Part shown: positions 35,085 to 37,407 of the stretch, piece by piece | How positions within the stretch are numbered: the stretch's first letter is position 1 | Layout of the letters: every line of letters starts with the position of its first letter | Assembly (NCBI GenBank): GCA_947589155.1 | Contig: CANQBH010000052.1 | Location: 1-37,407, forward strand | DNA length: 37,407 nt | From: an uncultured Lachnospiraceae bacterium | Lineage (GTDB): Bacteria; Bacillota; Clostridia; Lachnospirales; Lachnospiraceae | Direction: 5' to 3' | The notes under the pieces: model-generated | What the model was told of the DNA's origin: nothing | Databases searched by the model: none | What the model saw: the letters and a program-made list of their open reading frames with translations, nothing else | Made by a program: the position numbers and the translations under genes

Positions 35085-35672
35085 ATGGCAAAATATGTAT
35101 GCAGTGTCTGCGGCTATGTATATGAAGGGGACGAGCCTCCGGAGGAGTGCCCGGTATGTCATGTGGGCGCCGACAAGTTTAAGAAAGTCGAAGGCGAAAT
35201 GAAACTTGCCGCTGAGCATGAGTATGGCGTTTATGCAAAGACCGTCAAGAATAATGCGGATATCAGCGAAGAAGATAAAAAATATATCTTCGACCAGTTA
35301 AAAGCCAATTTTGAAGGAGAATGTTCCGAGGTCGGCATGTATCTGTGCATGGCGCGTATCGCTCACCGCGAGGGTTATCCGGAGATCGGCCTGTACTGGG
35401 AAAAGGCTGCTTATGAAGAAGCGGAACATGCGGCTAAGTTTGCGGAACTGCTCGGCAGCGATCTGGAGCCGAACATGAAGGCTTCCACAAAAGAAAATCT
35501 GGCATGGCGTGTTGACTGCGAGTTTGGCGCTACGGCCGGTAAGTTTGATCTGGCTGCCTGCGCAAAGAAGAACGGGCTGGACGCTATTCATGACACGGTT
35601 CATGAGATGGCAAGAGACGAAGCGCGTCACGGCAAGGCGTTAAAGGGTCTGCTGGAAAGATATTTTGGCTAG
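35085..35672 (+). CDS. Reverse rubrerythrin
   Basis: A 195-residue non-haem iron protein in which the rubredoxin domain is N-terminal (C6, C9, C22 and C25 in VCSVCGY and ECPVCHVG) and the ferritin-like diiron domain follows (about 45-195). This is the reverse of classical rubrerythrin. Diiron ligands are visible in NFEGECSEVGMY, YEEAEHAAKF, VDCEFGAT and ARDEARHGKAL. Such proteins act as NADH-dependent peroxidases or oxygen reductases protecting anaerobes. AAGGAGGAAGG precedes the ATG. The 104-base gap upstream has only a weak promoter candidate (TTGCAG at 35025, TATACA at 35048), and a terminator follows. Confidence 0.95.
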   Translation: MAKYVCSVCGYVYEGDEPPEECPVCHVGADKFKKVEGEMKLAAEHEYGVYAKTVKNNADISEEDKKYIFDQLKANFEGECSEVGMYLCMARIAHREGYPEIGLYWEKAAYEEAEHAAKFAELLGSDLEPNMKASTKENLAWRVDCEFGATAGKFDLAACAKKNGLDAIHDTVHEMARDEARHGKALKGLLERYFG

Positions 35673-35712
35673 GATAAACGCCGGTTTTATGGGGATTTTG
35701 AAGTAAAAAGTG

Positions 35713-35748
35713 AAAGGGAATGAATCAGAAATGATCCATTCCCTTTTT
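35713..35748 (+). terminator. Terminator after rubrerythrin, possibly bidirectional
   Basis: AAAGGGAATG pairs with CATTCCCTTT, extended by ATC/GAT across single mismatched bases, and TTTTT follows on the plus strand. On the minus strand it is followed by TTTCACTTTTTAC, so it may also stop transcripts arriving from the accessory region. It marks the composition boundary. Confidence 0.8.
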
Positions 35749-35803
35749 ACATTCCTACTCTATCCCATAAGCGTCTTGTTTTCAAGTTCTTTGATGTTAT
35801 AAT

Positions 35804-35989
35804 CTATTTAGTTTTTACATTTCCATAACCATCATAAATATACTTGCCATCATTAGTTTCTGTCCACTTATTAGTATCATAATATTTTATTGTACCATCT
35901 TCATTTTCAATCATTTTATATCTGCTTGAATTGCTACTACTCCCAGAATTAGATCCCAGTACAAAAAAGGCAATTCCTCTTACCGTTTC
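35804..35989 (-). pseudogene. 3' remnant of a gene, no start codon
   Basis: An open minus-strand frame with convincing protein-like content but no usable start: a hydrophobic stretch (RGIAFFVLGS), a Ser/Gly/Asn linker, then a tail with RYKMIENEDGTIKYY and KYIYDGYGNVKTK, ending in TAG. It is blocked upstream by TAA at 35990-35992. Its 5' end overlaps the 3' end of the 56-residue gene in another frame. A single-base frameshift there would join the two, giving a zinc-finger, hydrophobic segment and tail in one protein. It is either a decayed gene end or such a frameshifted gene. Confidence 0.55.
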
Positions 35990-36150
35990 TTAAAACACAG
36001 TTTGCAATATTGCATATATCTTTGTGCATATGCTATTGCTTCATCTTCTGTTTCAAACTTTGGCATTTCTTTTGGTGCATCTTTTGAATGGCAGCAGCCA
36101 CCTATTTTATGCAGCGTATTTCGATGAGTATTTATAAAATATTTGTACAT
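35980..36150 (-). CDS. Small Cys/His protein, possibly zinc-binding
   Basis: A 56-residue protein. Cys/His residues H14, C19, C20, H21, C49 and C52 (pattern NTLHKIGGCCH then YCKLC) and the segment FETEDEAIAYAQRY resemble the small zinc-binding modules (HxxxC then CxxC) found at the ends of nucleases and in Ada-type repeats. The start at 36150 follows GGAAAG; an in-frame ATG further upstream lies inside the probable leader. It is divergent from the XRE gene and expressed from a promoter with a built-in palindrome. It may be the intact 5' part of a frameshifted gene. Confidence 0.7.
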   Translation of the reverse strand: MYKYFINTHRNTLHKIGGCCHSKDAPKEMPKFETEDEAIAYAQRYMQYCKLCFKKR

Positions 36151-36183
36151 AGCGCTTTCTTTCCTTTCTTTTTTATAACTCAT

Positions 36184-36212
36184 ATTTTAGAGTTTATAAC
36201 TCTATTTGTCAA
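36184..36212 (-). promoter_or_regulatory. Promoter of the 56-residue gene with operator in its spacer
   Basis: On the minus strand TTGACA (36207-36212) and TAAAAT (36184-36189) are 17 bases apart. A perfect 7-3-7 inverted repeat (TAGAGTT/AACTCTA, 36188-36204) almost exactly fills the spacer, and a related half-site TATAACTC recurs at 36174-36181. This is the usual position for a repressor site, and the divergent XRE protein is the obvious candidate. Confidence 0.8.
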
Positions 36213-36256
36213 TGATTTTCTCTTTTACTTTTATATTATCTCTGAGGTGTTGCCAT

Positions 36257-36487
36257 ATGAAATATAAATATAATGAGAGAATAAGGAAAATCAGAGAAGA
36301 TAATTCTCTGACCCAACAGAAAGTTGCAGACATGCTTCTTGTTGGACAGAGGACCTATGCCGATTATGAAAGCGGCAAAACAAGAATCCCTGTTGACAAT
36401 CTTTTGATACTTGCTAAGTTCTATGATGTTTCCATGGACTATATCACGGGTGCGAGCAACGTTAAAACCGAATATCCAAAAGTATAG
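36257..36487 (+). CDS. XRE/Cro-type helix-turn-helix regulator
   Basis: A 76-residue single-domain regulator. The helix-turn-helix is visible in NSLTQQKVADMLLVGQRTYA followed by DYESGKTRIPVDNLLILAKF and YDVSMDYITG, a standard XRE pattern. GAGGTG at 36244-36249 precedes the ATG at 36257 by 7 bases. It is divergent from the 56-residue gene and likely represses it through the palindrome between them. Small Cro-like regulators of this type are common on prophages and integrative elements. Confidence 0.92.
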   Translation: MKYKYNERIRKIREDNSLTQQKVADMLLVGQRTYADYESGKTRIPVDNLLILAKFYDVSMDYITGASNVKTEYPKV

Positions 36488-36526
36488 GCAGCAGTATTTT
36501 TGTTTCTATAATGCTGCCTATTTTTT
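36484..36526 (+). terminator. Terminator of the XRE gene
   Basis: A perfect 10-bp stem (ATAGGCAGCA with TGCTGCCTAT) around an 18-base loop, followed by a run of T. It overlaps the stop codon. The 176 bases after it (36527-36702) hold no supported gene, only AT-rich DNA with short frames. Confidence 0.85.
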
Positions 36527-36702
36527 ATTGTTTCTTTGCATTTCCTGCGATGTAGGTATAATCTCTTGATTACCAGATTTAATTCTTTTTGTAAAGTTTG
36601 TAAATAGAATTTTGTACTGTTGGCAACCCATTTAGATTCAGGTTGTTCTTTGGCTGTATACGCGGTTTCTGTTATTCTTAAAAGACAAACTAAAGATTTT
36701 GA

Positions 36703-37323
36703 TTATTTCCCCAGATGATATTTTTTGCTTAATTCTGTTCTCATTTCATCGAGTAAATCATCTTTTTTTCTATCCCAATCATTTTTAGTTTCTACATTTG
36801 TACTTATAATTGATTCTATAGAAGCCAAACAATACTCCGCTTTATCATAGGCGTTGCCTACCCTCAAATTAGATGCTATGACATCTTTTACATTTTTCTC
36901 ATATGCCATTTCTTTTTTAACAGCATCATTTGCTGCTACCATTCCAACAGCTACTCCTCCAACCATAGTCCCTGCATATGCTGCGGTATAAGGACTGACT
37001 GGTTTTGTAAGCCGCAATGGCTGCTCTAATATACTTCTCAAAAATTCGCCATAACACTCTGACATATTTTTATATAATTCAGATAGAGCAAAATAATCTT
37101 TGCTGCCCTTAAATTTTTCTAAATATTTATCTTTGTTTTCTAGTATTCCGATATATTTTCTTTGTGACCACAACATATTATATAGATCGGCACTTATTTG
37201 TGGTTTAAACGCCTCTTTCCATTTTTCTTTCCAGTTATTATCAATATGATATGCCAACCAAAAAACACCAAAAAAACCACCCATAACACAAATTGTCATT
37301 ATCCCAGCCAATAAATTATCCAT
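36703..37323 (-). CDS. Hypothetical membrane protein
   Basis: A 206-residue protein I do not recognise. An N-terminal TM (about 4-25, LLAGIMTICVMGGFFGVFWLA) is followed by a charged helical region and a second hydrophobic, glycine-rich segment (about 112-130, AAYAGTMVGGVAVGMVAA). A Lys/Glu/Asp-rich C-terminus ends in KKYHLGK. The second segment resembles the Gly-rich hydrophobic regions of some phage-derived or toxin-like proteins, but this is not enough to name it. The ribosome binding site (AAAGC) is weak. The 84 bases from its start to the window end contain no supported feature. Confidence 0.7.
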   Translation of the reverse strand: MDNLLAGIMTICVMGGFFGVFWLAYHIDNNWKEKWKEAFKPQISADLYNMLWSQRKYIGILENKDKYLEKFKGSKDYFALSELYKNMSECYGEFLRSILEQPLRLTKPVSPYTAAYAGTMVGGVAVGMVAANDAVKKEMAYEKNVKDVIASNLRVGNAYDKAEYCLASIESIISTNVETKNDWDRKKDDLLDEMRTELSKKYHLGK

Positions 37324-37407
37324 TGCTTTACTTGTATGATGTTTATAAAAGCAAAAACACCATATCCCCTTTCTTTTTATTTTGTATCGTGGTTCAATGC
37401 AATTCAG

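Noticed and set aside
36518-36631. Minus-strand 37-codon frame after the XRE gene
   Set aside because: It has no ribosome binding site, ends inside the XRE terminator and shows no recognisable motif. It could be a relic, but there is not enough to call it.

Overview
This window is the chromosomal replication-origin region of a low-to-mid GC Firmicute. The protein sequences and gene order fit a strictly anaerobic Clostridia, most likely Lachnospiraceae. That assignment is inferred from the classic order parB-parA-(parS)-rsmG-mnmG-mnmE-jag-yidC-yidD-rnpA-rpmH-[oriC]-dnaA-dnaN-S4-recF-gyrB-gyrA. It is also supported by the oxygen-sensitive two-subunit class I fumarase, the reverse rubrerythrin and the GyrA sequence. 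No species is assigned.

Left arm (1-9449, almost all minus strand, reading away from oriC): the start of parB, then parA, two perfect parS sites, a coiled-coil protein, one plus-strand alpha/beta-hydrolase-like gene, the rRNA/tRNA modification genes rsmG, mnmG and mnmE, the RNA-binding protein jag (khpB), the membrane insertase yidC with yidD, rnpA and rpmH. Hairpins followed by U-runs divide this arm: one after rpmH, one between jag and mnmE, one at the end of rsmG, and one formed by a parS palindrome.

Origin (about 9450-9896): an AT-rich gap with two perfect DnaA boxes and one near-perfect box, an AT-rich tandem 9-mer, and divergent promoters for rpmH and dnaA.

Right arm (9897-35672, plus strand): dnaA, dnaN, S4 protein, recF, gyrB and gyrA, with a fumarase operon overlapping the end of gyrA. 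Next come three tRNA genes (Ser-GCT, Glu-TTC, Cys-GCA), tyrS, a nucleoside-salvage pair (uridine phosphorylase and phosphopentomutase), a small zinc-ribbon protein, metG, tatD and rsmA. A LytM-fold protein with all its metal and catalytic residues replaced follows. A compact cassette then contains a TPR-GGDEF protein, two paralogous YhgE/Pip-type membrane proteins flanking a small membrane/coiled-coil protein. The arm ends with a reverse rubrerythrin. The GGDEF/YhgE/small protein/YhgE cassette is the best candidate here for an undescribed multi-component system.

Right edge (about 35750-37407): composition changes sharply to AT-rich and GATC-poor. It holds a broken gene end, a 56-residue Cys/His protein under a promoter with a built-in operator, a divergent XRE repressor and a membrane protein of unknown function. 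This looks like an acquired or decaying accessory segment.
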